Assembly (NCBI GenBank): GCA_019635735.1
Contig: JAHBYX010000003.1
Location: forward strand, 372,001 to 436,000
Direction: 5' to 3'
From: Mesorhizobium sp.
GTDB lineage: Bacteria; Pseudomonadota; Alphaproteobacteria; Rhizobiales; Rhizobiaceae
Length of the DNA stretch: 64,000 bases
The translations under genes and the position numbers were made by a program. Below are positions 47,349 through 56,833 of the stretch, piece by piece (the first letter of the stretch is position 1; each line of letters begins with the position of its first letter). The notes under the pieces are model-generated. The model saw only the letters and a program-made list of their open reading frames with translations, was not told the DNA's origin and did no database searches.

Positions 47349-49379
47349 ATGACCGCCTCAGCCATTACTCCGCGCGACATGTCCACATCGACGACGGGCC
47401 GGAACAACTACCCGGTCGTCTGGCTCATAGCGCTCGCCGTCTTCGCCCTTCTCTGGCTGGCGCCGGTGCCAGGCTGGATCGACGTCTACCCGAAAGCGTG
47501 GGAAATCCCCGCTTCCCGCTGGATCTCGGCGGCGATGAAATGGCTGGTCAACGAAGCCAGCTTCGGCCTCTTCACCTTCACCGAATTCACCCGGTTCCTC
47601 GCCTCGATCATCGAGGCGCCGTACCGGCTGGCGATGAGCCTGCTCGCGACCGGCTTCCTCTCCGGCCAGGGGTCGAGCGCGGTGCAGGTCGCGCCGCCGC
47701 TGTCGTGGGTCGCGGTGATCGGCATCGCGGCGCTGATGGGCCATGCCGCCGGCGGGCGGGCGCTCGCGCTGCTGGTCTTTGCCTGCTTCGCCTTCATCCT
47801 CGTCTTCGGCCAGTGGCAGAGCGCGATGGCGACGCTCGCCTCGGTGCTGGTCGCGGTGCCGATCGGCATCGCCGGCGGGCTTTTGCTCGGCATCGCCGCC
47901 TACCGGCATCCGCGCTTCGAGCGGGCGCTGACGCCGGTGCTGGACGTCATGCAGACCGTTCCGGCCTTCGCCTATCTGGTGCCGATCCTTTTCCTGTTCG
48001 GCTTCGGCCCGACGGCGGCGATCCTGGCGACCGTCATCTACGCCCTGCCGCCGATGGCGCGCATCACCGCGCTGTCGCTGCGCCAGGTCGCGCCCGAGAT
48101 CCGCGACCTCGGCCGCATGGTCGGCGCCACCAGGCGGCAGCTGACCTGGCGCGTGCTGGTGCCCTCGGCGCGCGACAGCCTGATGGTCGGCGTCAACCAG
48201 GTGATCATGCTGTCGCTCAACATGGTCATCATCGCCTCGATGATCGGCGCCGGCGGGCTGGGCTTCGACGTGCTGGCGGCGCTCCGCCGGCTCGACATCG
48301 GCGCCGGGCTGGAGGCGGGGCTTGCGATCGTCGCGCTTGCCGTGGCGCTCGACCGGCTGAGCCAGGCATTCGCGCAGCGCGAAGCCAGCCCCCTCGCCGA
48401 CCGGGGCGCGTCCTGGCCCGCGCGCCATCCGCACGTCGCAGCCGGGCTGGCGCTTGTCGCCGCAACCTATCTGCTCGGCCTCCTCCTGCCCGCATTCCGG
48501 ACCTGGCCCGAGGCGTGGGAGATCTCCACCGGCGCATACCTCTCCGAGATGGTGAAGTGGATCAACGTCAACTTCTTCGACACGTTCGAGGCGGTGAAGA
48601 ATGCGGTGCTGCTCAATGTGCTCATACCCTTCAAGCGGCTGCTCGGCGAGCTGCCCTGGCTCGGCGTGACCGGGTTGCTCGCGGTTGCCGGCTGGCGGCT
48701 CGGCGGTGTCCGGCTGATGGCGACGGTCGCGATCCTCTCCTTCCTCATCGCGGCGACCGGCCAGTGGGAGAAGGCGGCGATAACGGTCTATCTGTGCGGC
48801 GTCTCGGTGCTCGTCGCCGCGCTCATCGGCATCCCCATCGGCATCATGTGCGCCGAGAACGAGCGCGTCTGGCGCGTCGTGTCGCTCGTCATCGACACGC
48901 TGCAGACGCTGCCCTCCTTCGTCTATCTCATGCCCGTGGTGATGCTGTTCCGCGTTGGCGATTTCTCGGCGATGATCGCGGTCGTCGCCTACGCGGTCGT
49001 GCCGGCGATCCGCTACACGGTGCTCGGCCTCACACGCGTCGACCCGCGCGTGGTCGAGGCAGGGCGGGCCATGGGTGCGACGCGCGGCCAGATCCTCTGG
49101 CGCATCCGGCTGAAGCTCGCACTGCCCGAAATCCTGCTCGGCCTCAACCAGACGATCATGTTCGCGCTGTCGATGCTGGTCATCACCGCGCTGGTCGGTA
49201 CGCGCGACCTCGGCCAGGAAGTCTACATCGCGCTGACCAAGGCTGACACCGGCCGCGGCCTCGTCGCCGGCCTGGCGGTGGCGGCGATCGCGATCATCGC
49301 CGACCGGCTGATCTCGGCGGGAGCCGCAAGAACCAGAGCGAGGCTCGGACTCGCCGATAGCGGAGGAAGTGCATCTTGA
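47349..49379 (+). CDS. Glycine betaine-type ABC transporter permease, tandem fusion of two permease units
   Basis: 676-aa inner-membrane protein, about twice the usual ProW length. Two permease units follow each other. Unit 1 has EAA-type LRQVAPEIRDLGRMVGATRR near residue 240, and unit 2 has LTRVDPRVVEAGRAMGATRG near residue 565. Each is preceded by a matching WPEAWEIS/YPKAWEIP segment, showing internal duplication. One chain could therefore supply both channel halves. It begins after a palindromic repeat and ends overlapping the kinase-like gene by one base. Confidence 0.9.
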   Translation: MTASAITPRDMSTSTTGRNNYPVVWLIALAVFALLWLAPVPGWIDVYPKAWEIPASRWISAAMKWLVNEASFGLFTFTEFTRFLASIIEAPYRLAMSLLATGFLSGQGSSAVQVAPPLSWVAVIGIAALMGHAAGGRALALLVFACFAFILVFGQWQSAMATLASVLVAVPIGIAGGLLLGIAAYRHPRFERALTPVLDVMQTVPAFAYLVPILFLFGFGPTAAILATVIYALPPMARITALSLRQVAPEIRDLGRMVGATRRQLTWRVLVPSARDSLMVGVNQVIMLSLNMVIIASMIGAGGLGFDVLAALRRLDIGAGLEAGLAIVALAVALDRLSQAFAQREASPLADRGASWPARHPHVAAGLALVAATYLLGLLLPAFRTWPEAWEISTGAYLSEMVKWINVNFFDTFEAVKNAVLLNVLIPFKRLLGELPWLGVTGLLAVAGWRLGGVRLMATVAILSFLIAATGQWEKAAITVYLCGVSVLVAALIGIPIGIMCAENERVWRVVSLVIDTLQTLPSFVYLMPVVMLFRVGDFSAMIAVVAYAVVPAIRYTVLGLTRVDPRVVEAGRAMGATRGQILWRIRLKLALPEILLGLNQTIMFALSMLVITALVGTRDLGQEVYIALTKADTGRGLVAGLAVAAIAIIADRLISAGAARTRARLGLADSGGSAS

Positions 49380-50266
49380 TGGAAATGAACGCCCGTATCT
49401 GGGTGCTGCCGATCTGGTCGGGTCCCGTCGACCCGAAGCCGCTGAAGGGCGGGCTGTCGAACAAGAGCTACACGGTCGAGGATGCCGGCCGGAAATATGT
49501 TGTGCGCTTCGGCCAGGACTATCCGTTCCACCACGTCTTCCGCAGCCGCGAGATCATGACCGCCCGGGCGGCGCATGCCAGCGGTTTCGCGCCCGAGGTG
49601 GTCTATACCGGCCCCGGCGTGATGGTGTCGCGCTTCGTCGAAGGCAAGACCTTCGCGCCCGCCGACGTCACCGCGAACATCGGCCGCGTCGCCGACATCG
49701 TGAAGCGGTTCCACACCGAGATGCCGCGCCAGATCAGCGGCACGGGTTTCGCATTCCTCGTCTTCCACGTCATCCGCGACTATGCCCGCACGCTGCGCGA
49801 GGGCCAGAGCCGCATGAGCGATCGCCTGCCGGAGTTCCTCCAGCTTGCCGCCGACCTCGAGAAGACCCAGCCGCCGCTGCCGATCATCTTCGGCCACAAC
49901 GACTTCCTGCCCGCCAATATCCTCGACGACGGCGAGCGGCTGTGGCTGATCGACTTCGAATATGCCGGGTTCACCACCGCGATGTTCGACCTTGCCGGTC
50001 TCGCCTCCAATGCCGGCTTTTCGGACGAGCAGTCGCAGGAGCTTCTCGCGCGCTACTTCGGCGAGAAGCCGACGCCTGAGATCGTGCGCGCCCATGCGGC
50101 GATGCAATGCGCCTCGCTGCTGCGCGAGGCGATGTGGTCGATGGTGTCCGAACTGCATCTCGATGCGCCCGGCGCCGACTATGAAGCTTACACTGCGGAA
50201 AACCTCGCGCGTCTCGACACCGCGCTCGACCGTTACCAGTCCCGGTTCGGGAGGCTGACGCCATGA
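49379..50266 (+). CDS. Choline/ethanolamine kinase-like phosphotransferase
   Basis: 295-aa protein of the APH/choline kinase fold. The catalytic loop is FGHNDFLPANIL and the metal-binding motif LIDFEYAGF. The N-terminal lobe has GGLSNKSYTVED and YVVRFGQD. The start ATG at 49379 overlaps the permease stop; GAGGAAG lies upstream. It overlaps the dehydrogenase gene by ATGA. The substrate may be choline, ethanolamine or another small amino alcohol carried by the importer. Its coupling to a demethylating dehydrogenase is unusual for phosphocholine synthesis. Confidence 0.85.
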   Translation: MEMNARIWVLPIWSGPVDPKPLKGGLSNKSYTVEDAGRKYVVRFGQDYPFHHVFRSREIMTARAAHASGFAPEVVYTGPGVMVSRFVEGKTFAPADVTANIGRVADIVKRFHTEMPRQISGTGFAFLVFHVIRDYARTLREGQSRMSDRLPEFLQLAADLEKTQPPLPIIFGHNDFLPANILDDGERLWLIDFEYAGFTTAMFDLAGLASNAGFSDEQSQELLARYFGEKPTPEIVRAHAAMQCASLLREAMWSMVSELHLDAPGADYEAYTAENLARLDTALDRYQSRFGRLTP

Positions 50267-52704
50267 CCTTGCCCTCTCACGCACAGATCGTTGTCATCGG
50301 CGGCGGCATCATCGGCTGCTCCACCGCCTACCACCTCGCCCGCGACCACAAGGCCGATGTCGTATTGCTCGAAATGGGCCAGATCACCTCCGGCTCGACC
50401 TGGCACGCCGCCGGCCTCGTCGGCCAGTTGCGCTCGTCGGCGTCGATCACGCGGGTGCTGAAATACTCCGTCGAGCTCTACAAGGGGCTGGAGGCCGAGA
50501 CCGGGCTTGCGACCGGCTGGAAGATGACCGGCTGTCTCAGGCTCGCCACCAACCAGGACCGCTGGACCGAATTCAAGCGCACGGCCACCACGGCGAAGAG
50601 CTTCGGCATGGAGATGCACCTGCTCTCGCCGGCCGAGACCAAGGCGATGTTCCCGCTGATGGACGTCGCCGACCTCGTCGGCGCGTCGTGGCTGCCGACC
50701 GACGGGCAGGCGAGCCCGTCGGACATCACCCAGTCGCTGGCCAAGGGCGCGCGCATGCACGGCGCGAAGCTGTTCGAGAACGTGCGCGTCACCGGCTTCG
50801 AGATGAAGAATCGCCGCATCGTCGCGGTCAAGACCGACCGGGGCGACATCGCCTGCGAGACCGTCGTCAACTGCGCCGGCCAGTGGGCACGGCAGGTGGG
50901 CGCGCTCGCCGGCATCAACGTGCCGCTGCAGCCGGTCAGGCACCAGTATGTCATCACCGAGAAGATCCCGGGCCTCGCCACCGACGCGCCGACGATCCGC
51001 GATCCCGACCGGCGCACCTATTTCAAGGAGGAGGTGGGCGGGCTCGTGTTCGGCGGCTACGAGCCGAACCCGCAACCCTGGACGACGGGGGACGTGCCCA
51101 ACGACTGGCAGTTCCGCCTGTTCGACGACGACTACGACCATTTCGAGCAGCACATGGTCGAGGCGATCGCCCGCATTCCGGCGCTCGAGACCGTCGGCAT
51201 CAAGCAGATGATCAACGGGCCGGAGAGCTTCACGCCCGACGGCAATTTCATCCTCGGCGCGGCGCCGGAATGCGTGAACATGTTCGTCGGCGCCGGCTTC
51301 AACGCCTTCGGCATCGCCTCGGGCGGCGGCGCCGGCTGGGTGCTGGCGCAGTGGGCCATCGACGGCGAGGCGCCGCTCGACCTCTGGGTCGTCGACATAA
51401 GGCGCTTCGCGGACATGCACCGCAGCCGCGACTGGGTGCGCGACCGCACGCTCGAGGCCTACGGCAAGCACTACACGGTCGCCTTCCCGCACGAGGAATA
51501 CGAGAGCGGCCGGCCGCTGATCGTCTCGCCGCTCTACCAGCGCCTGAAGAAGCACCGCGCCGTCTTCGGCTCCAAGCTCGGCTGGGAGCGGCCGAACTGG
51601 TTCGCGCCGGAGGGCGTGGAGCCGGCAGACGTCTATTCGATGGGCCGGCAGAACTGGTTCGGCCCGGTCGGCGAGGAACACCGGCTGGTGCGCGAGAAGG
51701 TCGGCATCTTCGACCAGTCCTCCTTCGCCAAATACGAGCTTGCCGGGGCGGATGCGCAGAAAGCGCTCGACTGGATCTGCGCCAACGACGTGTCGAAGCC
51801 GGTCGGGCGGCTGACCTACACGCAGCTCCTCAATTCGCGCGGTGGCATCGAGGCCGACTTGACGGTCGCGCGGCTGGCCGAAGACCGGTTCTACATCGTC
51901 ACCGGCACCGGTTTCCGCACTCACGACCTCTCCTGGATCGAGGATCACATCGGCGCAGGGCTCGACGCACGGCTGACCGATGTGACCGAACGGTTCGGCA
52001 CGCTGTCGCTGATGGGGCCGCGCGCCCGCGACGTGCTGGCCGCGGTGACTGATGGCGACGTGTCGAACGCCTCCTTCCCCTTCGGCCATGTCCGCGAGAT
52101 CTCGATCGCCGGTGCGAGCGTGCGGGCGCTGCGTGTCACCTATGTCGGCGAGCTCGGCTGGGAGCTGCACGTTCCGATCGACGCGACCGGCGACGTGTTC
52201 GACGCGCTGATGGCGGCCGGCAAACCGCACGGCATCCGCCCGGTTGGCTACCGCGCGCTCGAATCGCTCCGGCTGGAAAAGGGCTACCGTGCATGGGGTT
52301 CGGACATCACGCCCAACGACACGCCGTTCGAGGCGGGGCTCGGCTGGGCGGTGAAGCTCCGCAAGAACACAGACTTCAACGGGCGCCGCGCCCTTGAGGC
52401 TGTTGCTGGCCAGCCGCTGAAGAAGCGGCTCGCCTGCTTCACCGTCGACGATCCGTCGGTGGTCCTGCTCGGCCGCGAGACGATCCTGCGCGACGGCCAG
52501 CCGGTCGGCTACCTCACCTCCGGCGGCTACGGCTACACGGTGGGCCAGAACATCGGCTACGGTTATGTGCGGAATGCGGAGGGCGTTAGCGACGAGTTCC
52601 TGGCGTCGGGGACATACGAGCTGGTCGTGGCGATGGAGACGGTGCCGGCGACGCTGCACATGCGGCCGCTCTACGATCCGACGGCGGAGCGGGTGAAGGG
52701 GTAG
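50263..52704 (+). CDS. GcvT-type FAD-dependent dehydrogenase (dimethylglycine/sarcosine dehydrogenase-like)
   Basis: 813-aa cytoplasmic flavoprotein. Residues 8-380 are a DAO domain with VVIGGGIIGCSTAYHL and SGSTWHAAGL, in which His48 is in the position used for covalent FAD. A linker (FAO_M-like, to about 430) is followed by a folate-binding GcvT domain (about 440-700; VTYVGELGWELHV) and a GcvT C-terminal barrel. Such enzymes oxidatively demethylate N-methylglycines and pass formaldehyde to tetrahydrofolate. It is the last gene of the quaternary-amine operon, consistent with catabolism of the imported compound. Confidence 0.9.
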   Translation: MTLPSHAQIVVIGGGIIGCSTAYHLARDHKADVVLLEMGQITSGSTWHAAGLVGQLRSSASITRVLKYSVELYKGLEAETGLATGWKMTGCLRLATNQDRWTEFKRTATTAKSFGMEMHLLSPAETKAMFPLMDVADLVGASWLPTDGQASPSDITQSLAKGARMHGAKLFENVRVTGFEMKNRRIVAVKTDRGDIACETVVNCAGQWARQVGALAGINVPLQPVRHQYVITEKIPGLATDAPTIRDPDRRTYFKEEVGGLVFGGYEPNPQPWTTGDVPNDWQFRLFDDDYDHFEQHMVEAIARIPALETVGIKQMINGPESFTPDGNFILGAAPECVNMFVGAGFNAFGIASGGGAGWVLAQWAIDGEAPLDLWVVDIRRFADMHRSRDWVRDRTLEAYGKHYTVAFPHEEYESGRPLIVSPLYQRLKKHRAVFGSKLGWERPNWFAPEGVEPADVYSMGRQNWFGPVGEEHRLVREKVGIFDQSSFAKYELAGADAQKALDWICANDVSKPVGRLTYTQLLNSRGGIEADLTVARLAEDRFYIVTGTGFRTHDLSWIEDHIGAGLDARLTDVTERFGTLSLMGPRARDVLAAVTDGDVSNASFPFGHVREISIAGASVRALRVTYVGELGWELHVPIDATGDVFDALMAAGKPHGIRPVGYRALESLRLEKGYRAWGSDITPNDTPFEAGLGWAVKLRKNTDFNGRRALEAVAGQPLKKRLACFTVDDPSVVLLGRETILRDGQPVGYLTSGGYGYTVGQNIGYGYVRNAEGVSDEFLASGTYELVVAMETVPATLHMRPLYDPTAERVKG

Positions 52705-52786
52705 CCAGAAACAGAACGATCCCCGAAAATCAGCCAAGATCGTAACCCGTAACGCGACGCTTTACAAGTGAGCCAGAGAGACCTAC

Positions 52787-52802
52787 GATCATTTGAATGA
52801 TC
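52787..52802. promoter_or_regulatory. Palindromic operator overlapping the higB start
   Basis: GATCATT-TG-AATGATC, perfect 7-bp arms, includes the ATG of the higB-like gene (52797). HigA-type antitoxins repress their own operon, and this is the only clear symmetric site upstream. Confidence 0.6.
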
Positions 52803-53087
52803 ATCCGATCGGTGAAGCACAAAGGCCTGCGCCGACTGATCCTGGACGACGACGCCGGCGGACTTCCGGCGCAGTTCATCGGAAAGATTCGCAACATCAT
52901 CGCATTCCTGCAGGATATGGAGCGCGAGGACGAGTTGCGTAGCGTTCCGACCTGGAAAGCCCACCAGCTCGTTGGCGACCGAAGGGGCACGTGGAGCCTT
53001 TTCGTCAGCAAGAACTGGCGCATCACCTTTCGGATCGATCAGCAGGAGATCGAGATCATCGATCTCGACTACGAAGACTACCATTAG
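52797..53087 (+). CDS. higB: HigB-like type II toxin
   Basis: 96-aa RelE-superfamily toxin. Recognised by IIRSVKHKGLRRLILDD, then DELRSVPTWKAHQLVGDRRG and the end SKNWRITFRIDQQEIEIID-LDYEDYH, typical of HigB/plasmid maintenance killer proteins, which cut mRNA on the ribosome. Toxin-first order and a 9-bp gap to the antitoxin are standard for HigBA. Confidence 0.92.
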   Translation: MIIRSVKHKGLRRLILDDDAGGLPAQFIGKIRNIIAFLQDMEREDELRSVPTWKAHQLVGDRRGTWSLFVSKNWRITFRIDQQEIEIIDLDYEDYH

Positions 53088-53096
53088 GAACGGACC

Positions 53097-53423
53097 ATGA
53101 CCGCAAAACCGAGCTTCCGCCTGAAAAGCCCGCCGCATCCCGGTAGCTTCGTGCGCGCGGAGATTCTGGAACCGGCGGGACTGTCGGTCACGGCTGGGGC
53201 CGAAGTGCTTGGGGTGACGCGTCCGGCCCTGTCCGCCCTGCTCAACGAACGCGCGGCGCTATCGCCGGAAATGGCACTGCGTCTCGAGAAAGCCTTCGGC
53301 GTCAGCATGGACACGCTGATGCGCATGCAGAACAGCTACGACATCGCCGTCGCCCGCAAACGCGAGGGCGAGATCAACGTCGCGCGCTATGTTGCGGTCG
53401 CCCCGGAACCCAAGTCGGCTTGA
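53097..53423 (+). CDS. higA: HigA-like antitoxin
   Basis: 108-aa XRE-type DNA-binding antitoxin. PPHPGSFVRAEILEPAGLSV and the helix-turn-helix TAGAEVLGVTRPALSALLNE with LSPEMALRLEKAFGVS are hallmarks of HigA/VapI. It neutralises the preceding toxin and should bind the palindrome over the higB start. Confidence 0.92.
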   Translation: MTAKPSFRLKSPPHPGSFVRAEILEPAGLSVTAGAEVLGVTRPALSALLNERAALSPEMALRLEKAFGVSMDTLMRMQNSYDIAVARKREGEINVARYVAVAPEPKSA

Positions 53424-53434
53424 ACCGGGCTCGG

Positions 53435-54064
53435 CTATCGCCGCAACACCACCGCCCGGCTCGGCACTGTACCCACCTCCCCGGGCATCGAGACATAAGG
53501 CTCCGTCTCCTCGGCGCGGGTGACCATGCCCCGCGCCTCCAGCTCCGCGATCCGCGTGGCAAAGCCCTCCTCCCACAGCGTGTTCTTGACAGTCAGCACG
53601 ATCGCGCCGCCCGGCCGGCAGATGCGGATCAGCTCGTCGAGCCCTTCCGCGCCGACATGGCCGGTCGTGAAGACGCCCGCCGAGACGATGCCGGCGAAAT
53701 GACCGTCGGCGAAGGGCAATGGACCGCCGAGCGCCAGATTGTGCAGCTTCGAATAGGCACCCTTGGCCCTCGCCCGCTCCAGCATGCCCGGCGAGATGTC
53801 CAGTCCCTCGACCTCGGGATAGCCGACGATGCCCAGCCATTCACCGACCAGCCCGGTGCCGCAGCCGGCGTCGAGCACGGGTGTCGCCCCGCGCGGCAAA
53901 TGGCGCGCCAGAAGGGCCAGCGCGATCGACGGGTGACGATAACCTGCGACCGCCATTTCCGCGTCATAGGTATCGGCCCAGCGATCGTAGAGCGCCGCGA
54001 CCTCTTCAGGCTTTTTCGCACTGTAGACCTGTCCGAGCGCGCCCTCGTGATGTCCGTCCGCCAT
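53435..54064 (-). CDS. Class I SAM-dependent methyltransferase
   Basis: 209-aa cytoplasmic methyltransferase. Motif I is VLDAGCGTGLVGE, followed by VEGLDISPGMLERARAKGAY and the later IRICRPGGAIVLTVKN. The N-terminal ALYDRWADTYDAEM resembles small UbiE/tellurite-type methyltransferases. It is a single gene, convergent with higA. The substrate cannot be predicted. Confidence 0.88.
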   Translation of the reverse strand: MADGHHEGALGQVYSAKKPEEVAALYDRWADTYDAEMAVAGYRHPSIALALLARHLPRGATPVLDAGCGTGLVGEWLGIVGYPEVEGLDISPGMLERARAKGAYSKLHNLALGGPLPFADGHFAGIVSAGVFTTGHVGAEGLDELIRICRPGGAIVLTVKNTLWEEGFATRIAELEARGMVTRAEETEPYVSMPGEVGTVPSRAVVLRR

Positions 54065-54334
54065 GATGTCCTCGCTGCTTCTACGCGATCCACCATATCC
54101 CGGCGGGGGGCCGTGAAGGCAAGCCTGAGTGAAGGCACCTTCGTCCGCGCTTAATCAGACAGTCGGTGACCGCATTCCCCAGATCGGCACACCTCGATGC
54201 GTGGGCAGGGGCGCGGCGTCGTCCAGCGGGCGTTTTCGGCGGAGCCCTTGGCCTATCTGGGCCATTGTTTCCGCCAGGGAACCATGCATCATCCCGCCTG
54301 CTCATCTTGCCACGTCCAGACCAGGAGAACACCC

Positions 54335-54817
54335 ATGTCCATCGGACGCATATCGGTCCTCGCTTCGATCGCCCTGGCAACGGCCATCGGCGCAGCAGGA
54401 CAGGCCCATGCAGGCAAACTGTTCAAGGGCATCGCTGTCATCACCGCCCGCACCGCCACTGGCCCCTGCATCGCGGAATACGACGTCTCGGAAAGCTTCA
54501 TCGTCGAATACAAGGCCAATGTCGGCGCCGAGACTGCGCCCGAGCGGCTGGCGATCATCAGCTCGAACGGCGCTCTGCTGATGACCAACAACGACGGCAC
54601 GCCGACCCTGCGCGGCGCCGGCACGGTCAGCGTATCCGGCAACGCCTTTGCGCAGCCGGTTACGATTCCCTCGATCACGACCAATTTCGCGATCTCGGCC
54701 GTCGCCGCCGCCACCACTACGGTGACAATGACGGGAACGGCCAACAATCTCGGCATTCCGGGCTGCAGCGTGACCATTCGCGCGGCCCTCACCTATCTGC
54801 CGCCCGGCGGCTACTGA
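54335..54817 (+). CDS. Secreted protein of unknown function
   Basis: 160-aa protein with a clear Sec signal peptide (MSIGRISVLASIALATAIG, cleavage near AHA-G at 26). The mature part is Ala/Thr-rich with beta-strand-like alternation, and two cysteines (TGPCIAEY and IPGCSVTI) could form a disulfide. ATG at 54335 has CAGGAG 10 bp upstream. No family recognised. The 270-bp gap before it (54065-54334) holds no recognisable feature apart from its promoter. Confidence 0.65.
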   Translation: MSIGRISVLASIALATAIGAAGQAHAGKLFKGIAVITARTATGPCIAEYDVSESFIVEYKANVGAETAPERLAIISSNGALLMTNNDGTPTLRGAGTVSVSGNAFAQPVTIPSITTNFAISAVAAATTTVTMTGTANNLGIPGCSVTIRAALTYLPPGGY

Positions 54818-54920
54818 GCGCCGGGGCGCGTTCCGCCATAGTGGTGCAACGTACTTCACCCCTTGATGAACGGGGGTGGAGTGAGGCTATGCTGCGTTCT
54901 CAGCCTCGCCGGATTACACA

Positions 54921-55829
54921 ATGACCGAAGACCTCGCCGACGTCCGCGCCGTCCTTGCCTCCATTCCGGCGCTCGCCGGTTATGGTGGCCCGCTGGAGCG
55001 GATGGGCGGGCTGACCAACCGCGTCTACCGCGCCGGCGAGTTCTGCCTGCGCATCCCCGGCAAGGGCACCGAGGAATATATCAGCCGCGCCAACGAGGCA
55101 GTTGCCGCGCGCGAGGCGGCGAAGGCCGGCGTGTCGCCGCAGGTTCTGCATTTCGACGAGGCGACCGGCGTGATGGCGACGCGCTTCGTCGACGACGCGG
55201 TGACGATGTCGCCGGAAGAGTTCCGGGCGCGTTCCGGCAGTCCGGCCCGCGCGGGTGAAGCCTTCCGCAGGCTTCACACATCGGGCGCCGTCTTTCCGTT
55301 CCGTTTCGAACTCTTCGCGATGATCGACGACTACCTGAAGGTGCTCTCCACCAAGGATGTCGCCCTGCCCCCAGGCTACCATGACGTCGTGCGCGAGGCG
55401 GACGAGACGGTGCGCGCGGCGCTTGCGGCGCATCCGCTGCCAATCGTCGCCTGCCATTGCGATCCGCTCTGCGAGAACTTCCTCGACACCGGCGAGCGCA
55501 TGTGGATCGTCGACTGGGAATATTCGGGCATGAACGATCCGATGTGGGATCTCGGCGACCTTTCGGTGGAAGGGGGCTTCGATGCGCGCCAAGAAGACGA
55601 GATGCTGGCCGCCTATTTCGGCGGCGAACCGTCGGCGAGCGACCGCGGCCGCGTCGTCATCTACAAGGCGATGTGCGATCTGCTGTGGACGCTGTGGGGG
55701 CTGATCCAGCTCGCCAACGGCAACCCGGCCGACGACTTCCGCGCCTATGCCGACAACCGCTTCGCCCGGTGCAAGGCGCTGATGGAGACGCCCGATTTCG
55801 CCCGCCACGTCGCGGCGGTGCGGGGCTGA
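54921..55829 (+). CDS. Choline kinase/LicA-like phosphotransferase
   Basis: 302-aa protein of the choline/ethanolamine kinase family. MGGLTNRVYRAGEFCLRIPG is the nucleotide-binding lobe, ACHCDPLCENFL the catalytic loop and MWIVDWEYSGMNDPMWDLG the metal-binding motif, closely matching LicA. It likely phosphorylates choline or ethanolamine for phosphatidylcholine synthesis or surface decoration. It is the second kinase of this fold within 6 kb, but the two differ clearly in sequence. It lies 68 bp before fmt on the same strand. Confidence 0.87.
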   Translation: MTEDLADVRAVLASIPALAGYGGPLERMGGLTNRVYRAGEFCLRIPGKGTEEYISRANEAVAAREAAKAGVSPQVLHFDEATGVMATRFVDDAVTMSPEEFRARSGSPARAGEAFRRLHTSGAVFPFRFELFAMIDDYLKVLSTKDVALPPGYHDVVREADETVRAALAAHPLPIVACHCDPLCENFLDTGERMWIVDWEYSGMNDPMWDLGDLSVEGGFDARQEDEMLAAYFGGEPSASDRGRVVIYKAMCDLLWTLWGLIQLANGNPADDFRAYADNRFARCKALMETPDFARHVAAVRG

Positions 55830-55897
55830 CCGGGCGGACGGGTTGACCTTCGCGCGCCGAGGCTGTTCAAGCGCGCAGACCAGGTGAACCGACCAGC

Positions 55898-56833
55898 ATG
55901 ACGTTGCGACTGATTTTCATGGGCACGCCGGAGTTTTCCGTGCCGACGCTGCGCGCCCTCTGTGCGGCGGGGCACGAGATCGCGGCCGTCTATTCGCAGC
56001 CACCGCGCCCGGCCGGCCGGCGCGGGCTCGAACTCACCCCCTCGCCCATCCAGCGCGCGGCGGAAGCGATGGGCATTGAGGTGCGCACGCCCGTCTCGCT
56101 CAAGGGCGAGACCGAGCAGGAGGCGTTCCGGGCGCTGAGGGCAGACGCGGCGGTCGTCGTCGCCTACGGGCTTCTCCTGCCGAAGGCGATCCTGGAGGGC
56201 ACAAGGCTCGGCTGTTTCAACGGCCATGCGTCGCTCCTGCCGCGCTGGCGGGGTGCGGCCCCCATCCAGCGCGCGATCATGACCGGCGACGCTGAAACCG
56301 GCATGATGGTGATGAAGATGGATGAGGGGCTCGACACCGGCCCTGTCGCCCTGACCGCCCGTGTCGCGATTGGTCCCGACATGACCGGCGGCGAACTGCA
56401 CGACCGCTTGAGCGAGACTGGCGCGGCGCTGATGGTCGAGGCAATGGCGAAGCTGGAGCGGGGCGAATTGGCATTGACGCCACAGCCCGCCGACGGCGTC
56501 ACCTATGCGAAGAAGATCGACAAGGCCGAAACCCGGATCGACTGGACGCGTCCTGCGCGCGAGGTGCACGACACGGTGCGGGCGCTGTCGCCCGCCCCCG
56601 GAGCCTGGTGCGAGGTGACGGTCAACGGCAAGGCGGAACGGCTCAAGGTGCTGCGAACGACGCGGGCGGACGGCGCGGGCGAGCCCGGCGAGGTGTTGGA
56701 CGGCGATCTCGCCATCGCCTGCGGCGACGGCGCGGTTCGCCTCGTCGAGGTGCAGCGCGCCGGCGCCAAGCCGATGACGGCGCAGGACTTCCTGCGCGGC
56801 GTGCGCCTCGCCACGGGAGACCGGCTGTCATGA
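55898..56833 (+). CDS. fmt: Methionyl-tRNA formyltransferase
   Basis: 311-aa enzyme that formylates initiator Met-tRNA using 10-formyltetrahydrofolate. [17 protein letters not shown] at the N-terminus, the catalytic Asn-His in [17 protein letters not shown] and the Asp in MDEGLDTGP are diagnostic. The C-terminal OB domain starts near residue 205. The usual partner def (peptide deformylase) is not adjacent in this window. The GNAT gene overlaps its stop by ATGA. Confidence 0.96.
   Translation: MTLRLIFMGTPEFSVPTLRALCAAGHEIAAVYSQPPRPAGRRGLELTPSPIQRAAEAMGIEVRTPVSLKGETEQEAFRALRADAAVVVAYGLLLPKAILEGTRLGCFNGHASLLPRWRGAAPIQRAIMTGDAETGMMVMKMDEGLDTGPVALTARVAIGPDMTGGELHDRLSETGAALMVEAMAKLERGELALTPQPADGVTYAKKIDKAETRIDWTRPAREVHDTVRALSPAPGAWCEVTVNGKAERLKVLRTTRADGAGEPGEVLDGDLAIACGDGAVRLVEVQRAGAKPMTAQDFLRGVRLATGDRLS

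Noticed and set aside
47333-49246. Alternative plus-strand frame of 637 codons overlapping the fused permease
   Set aside because: It is Arg/Pro-rich without hydrophobic segments, while the other frame gives two clean permease units.
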